64,000 nucleotides of DNA. Source: Deltaproteobacteria bacterium. Its GTDB lineage: Bacteria; Myxococcota; Kuafuiibacteriia; Kuafuiibacteriales; Kuafuiibacteriaceae. Positions 8,054-16,649 of the stretch are shown one piece after another. The notes below the pieces were generated by a model that saw only the letters and a list, made by a program, of their open reading frames with translations, had not been told where the DNA came from and searched no databases. Numbering within the stretch: position 1 is the stretch's first letter; every line of letters starts with the position of its first letter. Position numbers and translations under genes: made by a program. Location of the stretch: the NCBI GenBank assembly GCA_011526105.1, contig WYAZ01000128.1:62001-126000 (forward strand), in the 5' to 3' direction.

Positions 8054-10914
8054 TGGGGGAGTTCTCCTTGCAGGTCGAGGGGTGCGACCTTCAGCGTGGC
8101 GCGCCGATCGAGATCGAGCAGCAGCGGATGCGCGGCGGCCATCTTCGACGCTTTGAGCGGACGGATCTGGAACAGATGGGCCTTCTTGGCGATGAGTCCG
8201 AACTCGATGTCCCAGGGGAGGCCACCCTCGGGGGCCGGGATCGCCTTTCTGATCTCGCCGACCAGCCCCATGATCTCAGAGATCTCCTCGGGCAAAAGCA
8301 GTGGGTCACGCCCTTCGGCGTTTGCGATCTCGACCCCTTCCCGGGGCGGCGGGGGCACGCGTCGGCGGCTAAAGATCCTGGACGACGAGAGCAGGCGCAC
8401 TCGGCCGTCCGCCTCGACGACGATGGTCTCGGCGGAGCCGCCGTCCACCACCGCCGCCACGCCTTCGCTCGCGCTGATGGTGACGGCTCTGCGGTCGTCG
8501 GTCTCGAGATCCGTGGTCAGGAGCACGCCCGAGGCCTCACTCGCGACCGTGCGATGGAGCAAAACGGAGGGGTAGACGTGCTCGGGGTTCTGAAGCAAAC
8601 GCTGCCGCCATCGATAGGAGCGCTCCGTGAACGGCGAGGCCCACACCGCGCGAATGGCGCCGAGGATGGAATCGAAACCCACGCGATTGGGCACCGTCAG
8701 ATTCAGGCCGGCGCCGGTGAAGTCTTTGAGGTCTTCGACGTTGGTGTCGCTGCGCACGAAGACCCCGAACGTTCCGGGATCGCCGAGCTCGGCGAGCGCC
8801 GCTTTGACCTCCGCCTCGAAACCCGCCGAGAACGGGAGCGTCTGAATCGCGGCTCGAAAACGCTCGAGCTCGGCGAGCACCCGTGCGTCGGCCTCCGCCT
8901 CCGGGAGCTTGGCGGCCTCCCCGTAGGCACGCTGCAGGGCCGCGAGCGGAGACAGCTGATCCGGCGCCGCCTGGCTGACGTGACGCACGAACGCACCAAA
9001 AGGGATGACCGCCGCGTCCGAGACCCGCTCCGGGAACAGGCGCTTCAGTCGAGCGAGCTCGGCCGCCTTCGGACCCAGCCGAACACCGGCCTCCTTCTCG
9101 CTCACCTTCTGGAGCGGGCGGATCTCCGTCGACTTCAGATCCAAGCGCGAGACATCGATGCGAAGACTCGGGCTCTTGGCCCCGGAAGGAGCGCCGGCGA
9201 GCGCGCGTGTGGACGGAGGCAGCGCCTCGAGGAGACCGAGGACCACGCGACGGGTAGCGCTCACGCCCAAGGCCACGTCGCGACCGGCCCAGCTCTCGAT
9301 CGCTCTTGCGCCCTCGCCCGTCATGACCAGGTGCGGGATCCCGAGGTTCTGCGCGAGCAACGACACGTGCGAGAGGCTGCCGCCGTTGCCCACCGAGATG
9401 ATGCCGGCCACGGGAGGCAAGTTCGGCAAGAGATCGTAGAGCAGAACCACGTCGGTCCGCTTGAGGCCGGCGGGGTCGGCCCCAAGAGGAAGAACGCGGA
9501 AGGCCCCCGTCGCAAAACCTGGATTCTCACCCCGGAGCCCCACCCCGCGCTCGAGACCAAAGACGAGATGACCTCCGCCCCGCAGTTGATCCACGTCGGT
9601 GTTGAGGCGGTCGAGGAGGACCGCCATGGGGAGCATGACGCTCCCCCGTAGAAGATCGTCCACGAGTGCCCCCGCCTGAGGCTCCGCCACCTGATACCGA
9701 GAGAGGGCGAGACCGAAGTCCGCCAGGTAGCGCGCCCTCGCCCACTCGGGCAGGCGCCCCAGGCGATCGACGCCGCGTACGTACGACTCGTTCGTACCGA
9801 CGCGCAACCCAACCAGCGCATCCTGCACCGCCGCATGTTCGCGCTCCGAGAGCAGCCCCAGGTGCCGAGCGCCCTCTGACAGCTGTGCGAGCATGTTGAT
9901 GGACAGACCTCGTGAGAAAGGCAGTCGAGAGAGCTCACCCACCACATCCACGAGTCGCTCCTCCACGATGACCATCCCGTAGAGGAGCAGCAGATTTCGA
10001 GAGGCCCGTCGATCGGCCTGCCCGGTGTTGAGCGCGCGAGCCATGTGTCCGAGCAACTCCGTCGATCGTTCGATGATGTCTTGGGCGCCACGTGCCGCGA
10101 TGAGCTGGTCGATGCCCTTCTTCACTTCGCGCTCGCGTATCCGGTCCCGGATGCTGCGAAGCGCCTGATCGCGCTCGGCGGGATCGTAGTGCTGCTGCAT
10201 CTCTGCCACGAGCGCGGTGGCCCACTCGAGGGGCTCGCCCTTGGCGGACTTCAGGTAGGAGCGAACCCGAGCAACGTCCGAGGCCTCGGGCAGCGAGTGG
10301 ATCTTGCCGCGCAAGTCCTGAAAGCGAGGGTCGGCATCACCGATGCGGCTCGCCAATGCGCGAATCTCGTCGATGCGTGCGCCTTTGGGGCCATAGGGGA
10401 GTGCGCGCACGACCCGCAAAAGCAGCGACCGACGATGGTCGACGAGCTCTGGGCGGGCGGTGAGCGTCTGGAGCAAGAGCACGCTGGCGGCCTCTTCGTC
10501 TTCAATCTGCCGAGCCCCCCGGTAGCTCTTGGCCGAGGCCAAGACCCAGCCGTCGAGCGCGCGCTCCAGGAAGCGCTCGAGCACCAGGGCGCGGGCGCGG
10601 TAGAGATCGTCGCGCAGGATGTCTTCGGGCTGGAGCGCCGCCAGCACCGTGCCCACATGGATTCCCCATCGGGCGAGGGCCTCGGCGTCGGTCGAGAGCA
10701 CGCCGTGCTGCCGACCTCCGCCGCGCTCGGCGCACGCCCCCGCCTTCGGCAGCTGCATGCTGCCGTCCTTGCAGAACCAAGCGACTCCTTGGTATGGCCC
10801 GCGAGGGCTCTTCTTCATGGATTCGACCAGCACATGCGCTCGGGCTTGGTCGGAGGGAGCGAGCGGGTCCGGGCCGGCGCCCGCGAGCATCATGGCGATC
10901 CAGAGTGTGTGCAT
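8050..10914 (-). CDS. dikinase-like PEP/pyruvate-binding protein (phosphohistidine + ATP-grasp)
   Basis: This 954-residue protein has a long helical N-terminal region (~1-480) of no recognised family. A phosphohistidine swivelling domain follows near 500-570, with its His in GNGGSLSHVSLLAQ and then GIPHLV. A C-terminal ATP-grasp domain (~620-940) is like the N-terminal domain of PEP synthase/PPDK: FVRSDTNVEDL, FTGAG, VWASPFTERSYRWR, SGVLLTTD, WDIEFGL and the final F-Q-I-R-P are intact. The order His domain then ATP-grasp matches alpha-glucan water dikinases, not PEP synthase. There is no PEP-binding barrel. The ATG at 10914 has a Shine-Dalgarno (GAGGA, 5-base spacing). The N-terminus MHTLWIAMMLAGAG is hydrophobic and could be a short signal peptide. 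The substrate is unknown. It is the first gene of an operon with two exported serine hydrolases. Confidence 0.8.
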   Translation of the reverse strand: MHTLWIAMMLAGAGPDPLAPSDQARAHVLVESMKKSPRGPYQGVAWFCKDGSMQLPKAGACAERGGGRQHGVLSTDAEALARWGIHVGTVLAALQPEDILRDDLYRARALVLERFLERALDGWVLASAKSYRGARQIEDEEAASVLLLQTLTARPELVDHRRSLLLRVVRALPYGPKGARIDEIRALASRIGDADPRFQDLRGKIHSLPEASDVARVRSYLKSAKGEPLEWATALVAEMQQHYDPAERDQALRSIRDRIREREVKKGIDQLIAARGAQDIIERSTELLGHMARALNTGQADRRASRNLLLLYGMVIVEERLVDVVGELSRLPFSRGLSINMLAQLSEGARHLGLLSEREHAAVQDALVGLRVGTNESYVRGVDRLGRLPEWARARYLADFGLALSRYQVAEPQAGALVDDLLRGSVMLPMAVLLDRLNTDVDQLRGGGHLVFGLERGVGLRGENPGFATGAFRVLPLGADPAGLKRTDVVLLYDLLPNLPPVAGIISVGNGGSLSHVSLLAQNLGIPHLVMTGEGARAIESWAGRDVALGVSATRRVVLGLLEALPPSTRALAGAPSGAKSPSLRIDVSRLDLKSTEIRPLQKVSEKEAGVRLGPKAAELARLKRLFPERVSDAAVIPFGAFVRHVSQAAPDQLSPLAALQRAYGEAAKLPEAEADARVLAELERFRAAIQTLPFSAGFEAEVKAALAELGDPGTFGVFVRSDTNVEDLKDFTGAGLNLTVPNRVGFDSILGAIRAVWASPFTERSYRWRQRLLQNPEHVYPSVLLHRTVASEASGVLLTTDLETDDRRAVTISASEGVAAVVDGGSAETIVVEADGRVRLLSSSRIFSRRRVPPPPREGVEIANAEGRDPLLLPEEISEIMGLVGEIRKAIPAPEGGLPWDIEFGLIAKKAHLFQIRPLKASKMAAAHPLLLDLDRRATLKVAPLDLQGELPQ

Positions 10915-11021
10915 CACGTTCCTCAGCGGACCTCGGGGCCCAACGACTGTTCTAACGCCTCCGGAGTTCGAACGCACGCGCTCGCCGAGGAAGCGCGGAC
11001 CTCGGGGTCTCTGGCGGCGCG

Positions 11022-12326
11022 TTGCTGAGTAGCCTCTTGCCGGTAGCGAGCGCCGACCGAAAGCGAGCCGTTTACGCTTTCTTCCTCTTCGCCACGTTCA
11101 TGGCGTCGTACTACGTGTTCAAGCCGGTTCGTGGGTCGCTGTATCTGCACTACCTCGGTCCGGACAACCTGCCCTACGCCTATCTGATGTCGACGCTCGT
11201 CGCTTTGGTGGGGATGAGCATTTACAACCGAATCTATCTCTTGCTGGATGCGAGACGGGTTTTCAGCGTCTCGGTGATCGCGCTCTCGGCGAGCGCGGTC
11301 CTGTTTTATGTGGCCGAAGCGGCGGAGCTGATCTCCTCCGGTCTCTTCTCGTTTCTCTTCTTTCTGTGGGTATCGCTCCAAGGGACCCTCTCCGCCACGC
11401 TCTGTTGGTCCGTCACCAACAACAACTTCGACGTCGTGACCGGCCGAAAAGTCTACGGCTTCATCGGCGCGGGAGGCATCTCGGGCGCGTTCTTCGGGGG
11501 CTGGGTCACGAAGACCATCCTCGCCCACAAATGGCTCTCGACCGAGCAGCTCCTGCTCGTGGGGGCGGGCTTGATCTTGCTCGCCCTGGTGCTGGTCCGC
11601 GGCGTTCGCGGCGCAGCACAGCACGCCCCGCCGGACGCGCTCCTCAACAACCCCGCCGGCAAAGAGGCCGAGGCTCGCGACGGAGCCTACTGGATCGCCA
11701 AGGAGCCGTATGTAGCCGGCATCGCGCTCCTGGTCCTGCTCATGACGTTCTCGGGCACCCTCCTCGACCTGCAGTTCAACCGCGTCGTCGCCGAGACACT
11801 CACCGACAAGGACGCAAAGACCGAGTTCTTCGGTGAGCTCTACGCGTGGATGAACATCCTCGGCCTCATCATCCAGTTCACCCTGACGAGCGCCGTTCAC
11901 CGCTGGTACGGACCCATCCCCGGGCTGCTCATCCTGCCGCTGCTCATCATGATCGGCGGCCTCTCGCTCATCAATCCCAGCCTCGACGCGATCTCGATCA
12001 TCTGGACCGGGATCCTCGCCACGACCTACTCCATCAACCAGACCTCGAAGGAGCTGCTCTACATCCCCACTCCACCGTCCGTTCGTTTCGGTGCGAAGGC
12101 GTACATCGACGTGTTCGTCTACCGCCTGGGTGATGCCGGTGCTTCGATCACGACGCTGCTCTGGAAGAGTGTGATGGGGGTGAGCACCGCCCTCGGGCTC
12201 TTGGTGCTGGTTCTGGCCCCGATCTCTGTGTTCGTGGTCTCTCGACTTCGCCTCGGCTACCGGCACCGCGCGGATCACGCGGAGACCGCCGTCGGCATCA
12301 AGGCCTATCGCCCGGGCGCGCCCTAG
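11022..12326 (+). CDS. ATP/ADP translocase (Tlc/Npt)-family transporter
   Basis: This 434-residue membrane protein with about 11-12 helices matches the nucleotide transporter family of rickettsiae, chlamydiae and plastids. The signature region TSKELLYIPTPPSVRFGAKA then YIDVFVYRLGDAGAS (residues ~340-385) corresponds to the family's conserved K-AK-FIDV-V-R-GD segment. Other family-like parts are YYVFKPVRGSLYL and LCWSVTNNNFDVVTGRKVYG followed by FIGAGGISGAFFGG. Family members exchange ATP for ADP or import nucleotides, but many free-living homologues have untested substrates. No ATG is available; a TTG at 11022 is the likely start. It is divergent from the dikinase-like gene with about 107 bases between. 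Confidence 0.82.
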   Translation: MLSSLLPVASADRKRAVYAFFLFATFMASYYVFKPVRGSLYLHYLGPDNLPYAYLMSTLVALVGMSIYNRIYLLLDARRVFSVSVIALSASAVLFYVAEAAELISSGLFSFLFFLWVSLQGTLSATLCWSVTNNNFDVVTGRKVYGFIGAGGISGAFFGGWVTKTILAHKWLSTEQLLLVGAGLILLALVLVRGVRGAAQHAPPDALLNNPAGKEAEARDGAYWIAKEPYVAGIALLVLLMTFSGTLLDLQFNRVVAETLTDKDAKTEFFGELYAWMNILGLIIQFTLTSAVHRWYGPIPGLLILPLLIMIGGLSLINPSLDAISIIWTGILATTYSINQTSKELLYIPTPPSVRFGAKAYIDVFVYRLGDAGASITTLLWKSVMGVSTALGLLVLVLAPISVFVVSRLRLGYRHRADHAETAVGIKAYRPGAP

Positions 12327-12332
12327 CCCGCC

Positions 12333-12493
12333 TAGAGAGCCGAACCGCATACCTCCCGTCGTCGGACTTGCCCCCGAAACCTCTGCCTGTGTTGCTCCTC
12401 AATCATTGGGGCCGACCCAACTCAATCGTCGCGCCTTGCCAGAGATTCCGGGTTCTTCGTCCGACTCGGTCCGATATGCGGATCGGCTCTCTA
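12333..12493. mobile_element. MITE-like element, copy 1 (161 bp with TA ends)
   Basis: A 161-base non-coding element with 19-bp terminal inverted repeats (left TAGAGAGCCGAACCGCATA; right end matches its complement at 18 of 19). It is flanked by TA on both sides, as expected for TA target duplication by Tc1/mariner/IS630-type transposases. A second copy in the opposite orientation lies at 37949-38109 and differs at about 9 of 161 positions by my alignment. No transposase is encoded. It sits between two convergent genes; the terminal TA plus G forms the TAG stop of the cytochrome gene on the minus strand. Confidence 0.88.
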
Positions 12494-13822
12494 GAGCGGC
12501 ACGCAGGCACGGCCATCTTCGGCCCGCCACTCGAGCACCGTCGCGCCCAGCTCGAAGGTGGGCATGAGCGCGCGGAAGCTCGGGTCCAGATCACCGCCGT
12601 CGATCAACATGTCGAGCACGTCGTGGTCGACCGGCCGAAGCTGGACCCGTGCGGTGATGCGGCTCGCGAACTCGGGCACCTCATACACCCGCTGAAGATG
12701 CGTGGGCACATACGACGGATCAAAGGGGTCGTTCGAGGTGGGCCCCGGAAGCGCCAGGCCTTCGACGCGGCGCGCATCCCAGAAATCATGCACCAGCTCG
12801 TCGTTCTCGCCAAAGAGGCGGTCACCGAACCACCAGAGATCGGGATCGCGCTCGATGAGCTCCGAGACCGCCTCGCCTTCGCGGATGACGCCGCTGTCGT
12901 AGACCACGCCCGCCCCGAGGTACGCGACGATCTCCACCCAGGCGCGACGGTCCTGCGTAGCCCCACTCGGGAAGCCGTGTCCGGCGGCGAAGTTCTCGAC
13001 CTGCACGGTGACCTGCATGCCGCCCGCCACCGGGAGCACACAAAGGGATGCGTAGAGCGTGGTGTCGAGGAGGCGTTGGATCTGCAAACGCTGAGCCTCG
13101 CGCTCGGGGAAGTCGATGAGCGCGGTGTCCACCGCGGGCACGGAGTGATCGTGGATGCGGCGCAGCGGAACCCCTGGAACGTCGGCCGCCACTCCTTCGC
13201 TCGACGGCATGTGGCACTGTCCGCAGGTCTGTCGCTGATGGGGCTCGCCTCGCGCGTACAGCGTCGACTGCCACTCGAGATAGGTACGCTCGAGCTTGGT
13301 CCCGTGACCGTTGACGATGTCGTGGCAGCTCCCGCAGAGCGATGCGGATTCGAGCCGGTTTCGATCGAAGAGCGGGTCGTATCGCGCCGGGTGTGCATCG
13401 ACCTCTACCGGGTCGGCGATGCCGCCGCGAAGGACACGATCGTCCGCGAGCACCAGAGGGTTGTTGTGGGTGCCGTCCACGCGCTGAACCGAGTGGCAGA
13501 AGTAGCATGTGATGCCCTGGTACTTCGCGGGGAGCTCACCGAGGTTCAGCCCGTCCGTCGTGGCCCCCTCGAGCACCGCGAGCGGCGCGTGGCAGCGCAC
13601 GCAGAAGTCCCCAAGCGCGCCGCTGGTCTCTCGTTGCCCGCGCTTGTTCCAGGCGACAAAGACCGGGTCCGCGGCGGCGTAGGCGTGCATGCTGCCGGAC
13701 CACTGTTGATACTGCGTGGGGTGACAACTCTGGCAGCTTGCGGGATCCTTCAGAGCCTCGGCGTCGAGACCGCGCTCCGCGCACGCCGCGAGGCAGACCC
13801 ACAGCCCAAGAGCGCGCCTCAT
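12491..13822 (-). CDS. multiheme c-type cytochrome lipoprotein (five CxxCH)
   Basis: This 443-residue exported protein has a lipobox (LWVCLAAC, residues ~7-14). Five heme-binding motifs are visible: CQSCH (~30), CVRCH (~73), CYFCH (~105), CGSCH (~163) and CGQCH (~200). Further His and Met residues could be distal ligands. Residues ~250-443 form a heme-free beta-rich domain (MQVTVQVENFAAGHGFPSG). It is similar in outline to cytochrome c554/NapC-type multiheme families of deltaproteobacteria, with an electron-transfer role. The ATG at 13822 overlaps the upstream gene's stop (ATGA). Its TAG stop lies on the terminal bases of the MITE. Confidence 0.85.
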   Translation of the reverse strand: MRRALGLWVCLAACAERGLDAEALKDPASCQSCHPTQYQQWSGSMHAYAAADPVFVAWNKRGQRETSGALGDFCVRCHAPLAVLEGATTDGLNLGELPAKYQGITCYFCHSVQRVDGTHNNPLVLADDRVLRGGIADPVEVDAHPARYDPLFDRNRLESASLCGSCHDIVNGHGTKLERTYLEWQSTLYARGEPHQRQTCGQCHMPSSEGVAADVPGVPLRRIHDHSVPAVDTALIDFPEREAQRLQIQRLLDTTLYASLCVLPVAGGMQVTVQVENFAAGHGFPSGATQDRRAWVEIVAYLGAGVVYDSGVIREGEAVSELIERDPDLWWFGDRLFGENDELVHDFWDARRVEGLALPGPTSNDPFDPSYVPTHLQRVYEVPEFASRITARVQLRPVDHDVLDMLIDGGDLDPSFRALMPTFELGATVLEWRAEDGRACVPL

Positions 13823-14235
13823 CGCGGCGCGCCCGCCTCGAGGTAACGACGCACCGCGCACCGCTCCTCCGCCGGGAGTTGTTTGCCGGGCGGCATCGAG
13901 AAGCCTTGCTCGGTGGACTCGAGGCGCACCAAGAGCGGGCTGCACTCGGTCTTGCTCCCGAGCGCGCGGAGCAGACTCGCGTGCGCGGCGTCGAGCGTGC
14001 TGAAGTCGAGGCCGGCCTGCTGGGCCTCCGAGGTGTGGCAGGAAGCTCCACCGACCGCGCAGCTGGGACCCAGCGTGTTCGCGTGGACGTTCGCGAAGGT
14101 GGGCTCGTAGAGCGGTGTGCACGACTCCGGCAGCACGGCGCAGGGCTCGCCTTCACAACCCACGACCGCCGCCAGCAGCAACCCCGCGAATGCGACCCGC
14201 TCAACCTTCGATGCAGAAGCTGAACACCAACTCAT
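13819..14235 (-). CDS. cytochrome-c-like exported protein
   Basis: This 138-residue protein has a signal/lipobox region (VAFAGLLLAAVVGC). The cysteine pattern is CAVGGASCHTS, then a short helical domain with MPPGKQLPAEERCAVRRYLEAGAP, typical of the planctomycete/myxobacterial monoheme cytochrome-like domain in which SCH and a distal Met in MPPG are kept. The spacing between the two cysteines is C-x6-C-H rather than C-x2-C-H, so heme attachment is uncertain. The start at 14235 overlaps the end of the FixH-like gene by 35 bases; a later start would cut into the signal peptide. It is coupled to the multiheme cytochrome gene by ATGA. Confidence 0.72.
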   Translation of the reverse strand: MSWCSASASKVERVAFAGLLLAAVVGCEGEPCAVLPESCTPLYEPTFANVHANTLGPSCAVGGASCHTSEAQQAGLDFSTLDAAHASLLRALGSKTECSPLLVRLESTEQGFSMPPGKQLPAEERCAVRRYLEAGAPR

Positions 14236-14677
14236 CGCTGTCCGCGCCTCGCTCGACTCGCACGGTGAACTGCCAGAGCCCCGACATGAAGAGGTCCATA
14301 TCGGTGATCTGGTACTGCCCCGCAACTCCGGTTGCGGTCGGGAACAAATGAGGGGGATTGCTGCCGTGACCGTGGTCGGGCATCCACGGACGGAGTCGAA
14401 CCTCGGCCCCATCGACCAACGCGCCGGTTCGGTCCTTCACCTCGAGCACCCATCGATTCAGTCCGCGGTCGGGCGGAGCTGGCATGGCTTCGACGAAGGT
14501 GACCTCGAAAGCCCCGCTGGGGCTCGCCCTCGAGAGGCCGGCGACGAACGTGTCCGCGCGTTGTTCCTGGGCGCAGAGCCCCTCTGCGCGCGTGACGTCG
14601 GCCCCTTCCTGCGAGTCTCCGCAGCCGAAGGCCGCGAGGAGCAGCGTGCTCAGACAAACTCGCCGGACCGAGTGCAT
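14201..14677 (-). CDS. FixH/YtkA-like lipoprotein
   Basis: This 158-residue protein has an N-terminal lipoprotein signal (VCLSTLLLAAFGC). The domain at ~45-155 has the FixH/YtkA features: PSGAFEVTFVEAMPAPPDRG, then RTGALVDGAEVRLRPWMPDH, GHGSNPP, and a final strand LWQFTVRVERG. Domains of this type occur in copper or cytochrome-oxidase assembly proteins and extracellular solute-binding lipoproteins. It is the first gene of the operon with the two cytochrome-like proteins, which supports a periplasmic redox or metal-handling role (inference). Confidence 0.75.
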   Translation of the reverse strand: MHSVRRVCLSTLLLAAFGCGDSQEGADVTRAEGLCAQEQRADTFVAGLSRASPSGAFEVTFVEAMPAPPDRGLNRWVLEVKDRTGALVDGAEVRLRPWMPDHGHGSNPPHLFPTATGVAGQYQITDMDLFMSGLWQFTVRVERGADSDELVFSFCIEG

Positions 14678-14795
14678 GCGCGGACTGTGGCTTCATCGCG
14701 GCAGGAAAGGCAACCGAGGCGACGCGGCGTCGGGGGGTTCCGAGAGTGGTCGTTCGACCGATTCGGGGCGACGCAGGAGGTGACAGCTTGCGTGC

Positions 14796-15236
14796 ATGCA
14801 GACCTCGACGCCCTTCCGAAACCTCGGCCTGATCCTCGCCGCCTCGACGTTCGTCTTCGCGTGCGGCGACACCCCGGCCCCCACCGTGTCGATCAGCGTC
14901 AGCCCAGATCGCTTCCCGAACGGCGGCAGCACCCAGGTGAGTGTCGCGGTGACGGACTTCGAATTGGCCACCGAGGATGGCACGCACCACAGTGGCGCCG
15001 AGAGCCATCAAGAAGAAGGAACGGAGACCGGCGGCGACATCGTTCGCACCGGCCACTACCATATCTATCTCGACTCGCTCGACACCAACCCCTTGAAGAT
15101 GTCGAGCGAGGCTTCTATCCAACTCACGGTCACCGCCACCGTGGGAGCGCACAGCCTGATCGTTCGCCTGCACGGCCTCGACCACCGCATCATCGAGCCG
15201 CAGATCACCGACGAGGCCGCCATCACCCTCGAATAG
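14796..15236 (+). CDS. lipoprotein of unknown function
   Basis: This 146-residue protein has a lipobox (LILAASTFVFAC, Cys near residue 23), then one immunoglobulin-like beta domain (TVSISVSPDRFPNGGSTQVS, IQLTVTATVGAHSLIVRLHG). A His/Glu-rich loop lies in the middle (THHSGAESHQEEGTETGG) with HYHIYLDS just after, suggesting possible metal binding. It is divergent from the FixH-like lipoprotein gene and may share its promoter region. I recognise no family. Confidence 0.68.
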   Translation: MQTSTPFRNLGLILAASTFVFACGDTPAPTVSISVSPDRFPNGGSTQVSVAVTDFELATEDGTHHSGAESHQEEGTETGGDIVRTGHYHIYLDSLDTNPLKMSSEASIQLTVTATVGAHSLIVRLHGLDHRIIEPQITDEAAITLE

Positions 15237-15278
15237 TCGTGCCCCAAAGGTGACGCGACCCCGCTGATCTGCTGAGCT

Positions 15279-16649
15279 TTGGCGGTGGTGCAGAAGAGCA
15301 TCGAGCCCGCTCGTCCCGCCTCGCTCGCACGGACGCTGTTTGGCTTCTCGGCCCCGGTGAACCGGCGCACCTACGTACTCGCCGGGATCAGCCTCGGGAT
15401 CGCGAAGCTCGTGCTCGACTACGGCGCGGTGGCGCTCCTCTCCCCCGGCACATGGTCGCTCGCGGCCTACCTCACCCCCGGTCGTGCGGTCCTCGAGCTC
15501 GGCGGCCAGGGGGCCAGCCCCGCTCTACCCTGGGTGCTGCTCTCGATTCTGTTGCCCTTCACCTGGGCCGGCGCCTCGCTCACGCTGCGCCGCGCGGTCA
15601 ACGCCGGTCTGGCGCCCGCCTTCGGACTGCTCTTCTTCGTCCCCTTCCTCGGCTACCTCTTCATGCTGCTGCTCGCTGTGCTCGAGCCGAGGCGACAGCC
15701 GCGGGAACGTGGTGAAAAGAGGCTCGACCTCGGCGAGCGACGCTCGGTGTTCGCACTCCTGTTCTCGCTCCTGGTCGCGGTGCCGATGGTGGGCCTCGGT
15801 ACGCTCGCGCTCGAGAGCTACGGGTTCGGGCTCTTCGTTGGAACCCCGTTTGTCATGGGCATGGTCTCTGGCTTCGTGCACAACGCGGAGCGACCAAAAC
15901 GAGTGACCGCCACGCTCGCCCACGCCTGGCTCGCGGTGGCGCTCGCGGGTGCGGTCTTGCTGGGCATCGCGCTCGAAGGGGTGGTGTGCCTGATGATGGC
16001 CGCGCCACTGGGCTTCATTCTATCTGGTCTCGGCGCTTTGCTCGGTCGTTCCCTCGCGCAGACCGGGCAGTACGCGGTTCGCAGCATCGCACTGTTGACG
16101 TTTGCTCTGCCGGTGTCGGCCTGGATGGAGACGGGCGCCCCGGAGGGAGAGCTTCGCATGGTGTTGAGCACCATCGAGATCGACGCGCCCCCCGAGCGCG
16201 TGTGGCCCGCCGTGCTCGCGTTCCCTCCGCTCGATGCACCGGCCGAGTGGTACTTCAAGGCCGGTGTCGCCTACCCCACTTCAGCCACGCTCTCGGGCGA
16301 GGGCGTGGGTGCGGTGCGGCGCTGTCGATTCTCGACCGGTGACTTCGTGGAGCCCATCACCCACTTCGAGCCTCCGGTCCGGCTCGCCTTCGACGTGACC
16401 GAACAGCCCGCCCCCATGCTCGAGCTGAGCCCCTACGCGGATCTGCACTTGCCGCACCTCGACTCCGCCCTGGAAAGTCGACGCGGCGAGTTCCGCTTGG
16501 TCCCGCTTCCGGGCGGGCGCACGCGGCTCGAAGGCCGAACCTGGTACGCGCTGAAGATGTCCCCTGTCTTCTACTGGGGTTGGCAATCCGACCTGCTCAT
16601 CGGAGCCATCCACCGGCGCGTGCTCGAGCACATCAGGGCGCAGCTTTAG
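15279..16649 (+). CDS. DUF805-like membrane domain fused to SRPBCC domain
   Basis: This 456-residue protein has two parts. Residues ~18-290 are a polytopic membrane region whose beginning (LFGFSAPVNRRTYVLAGI) and helix pattern resemble DUF805. Residues ~295-456 form a soluble SRPBCC/polyketide-cyclase-type domain (LSTIEIDAPPERVWPAVLAF, VRRCRFSTGDFVEPI, ALKMSPVFYWGWQSDLLI). SRPBCC domains bind hydrophobic ligands. No ATG starts the frame: TTG at 15279 or GTG at 15285/15288 are possible. The 3' end overlaps the convergent SDR gene by 17 bases. Confidence 0.72.
   Translation: MAVVQKSIEPARPASLARTLFGFSAPVNRRTYVLAGISLGIAKLVLDYGAVALLSPGTWSLAAYLTPGRAVLELGGQGASPALPWVLLSILLPFTWAGASLTLRRAVNAGLAPAFGLLFFVPFLGYLFMLLLAVLEPRRQPRERGEKRLDLGERRSVFALLFSLLVAVPMVGLGTLALESYGFGLFVGTPFVMGMVSGFVHNAERPKRVTATLAHAWLAVALAGAVLLGIALEGVVCLMMAAPLGFILSGLGALLGRSLAQTGQYAVRSIALLTFALPVSAWMETGAPEGELRMVLSTIEIDAPPERVWPAVLAFPPLDAPAEWYFKAGVAYPTSATLSGEGVGAVRRCRFSTGDFVEPITHFEPPVRLAFDVTEQPAPMLELSPYADLHLPHLDSALESRRGEFRLVPLPGGRTRLEGRTWYALKMSPVFYWGWQSDLLIGAIHRRVLEHIRAQL

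Noticed and set aside
10923-12350. Minus-strand open frame of about 475 codons opposite the ATP/ADP-translocase gene
   Set aside because: Arg/Glu/Asp-rich translation with no motif, typical of a GC-rich antisense frame; the plus frame has the family signature.
12368-13846. Long plus-strand open frame (about 490 codons) opposite the multiheme cytochrome gene
   Set aside because: It is the antisense shadow of a gene with five CxxCH motifs and begins inside the MITE; it has no domain or start signal of its own.
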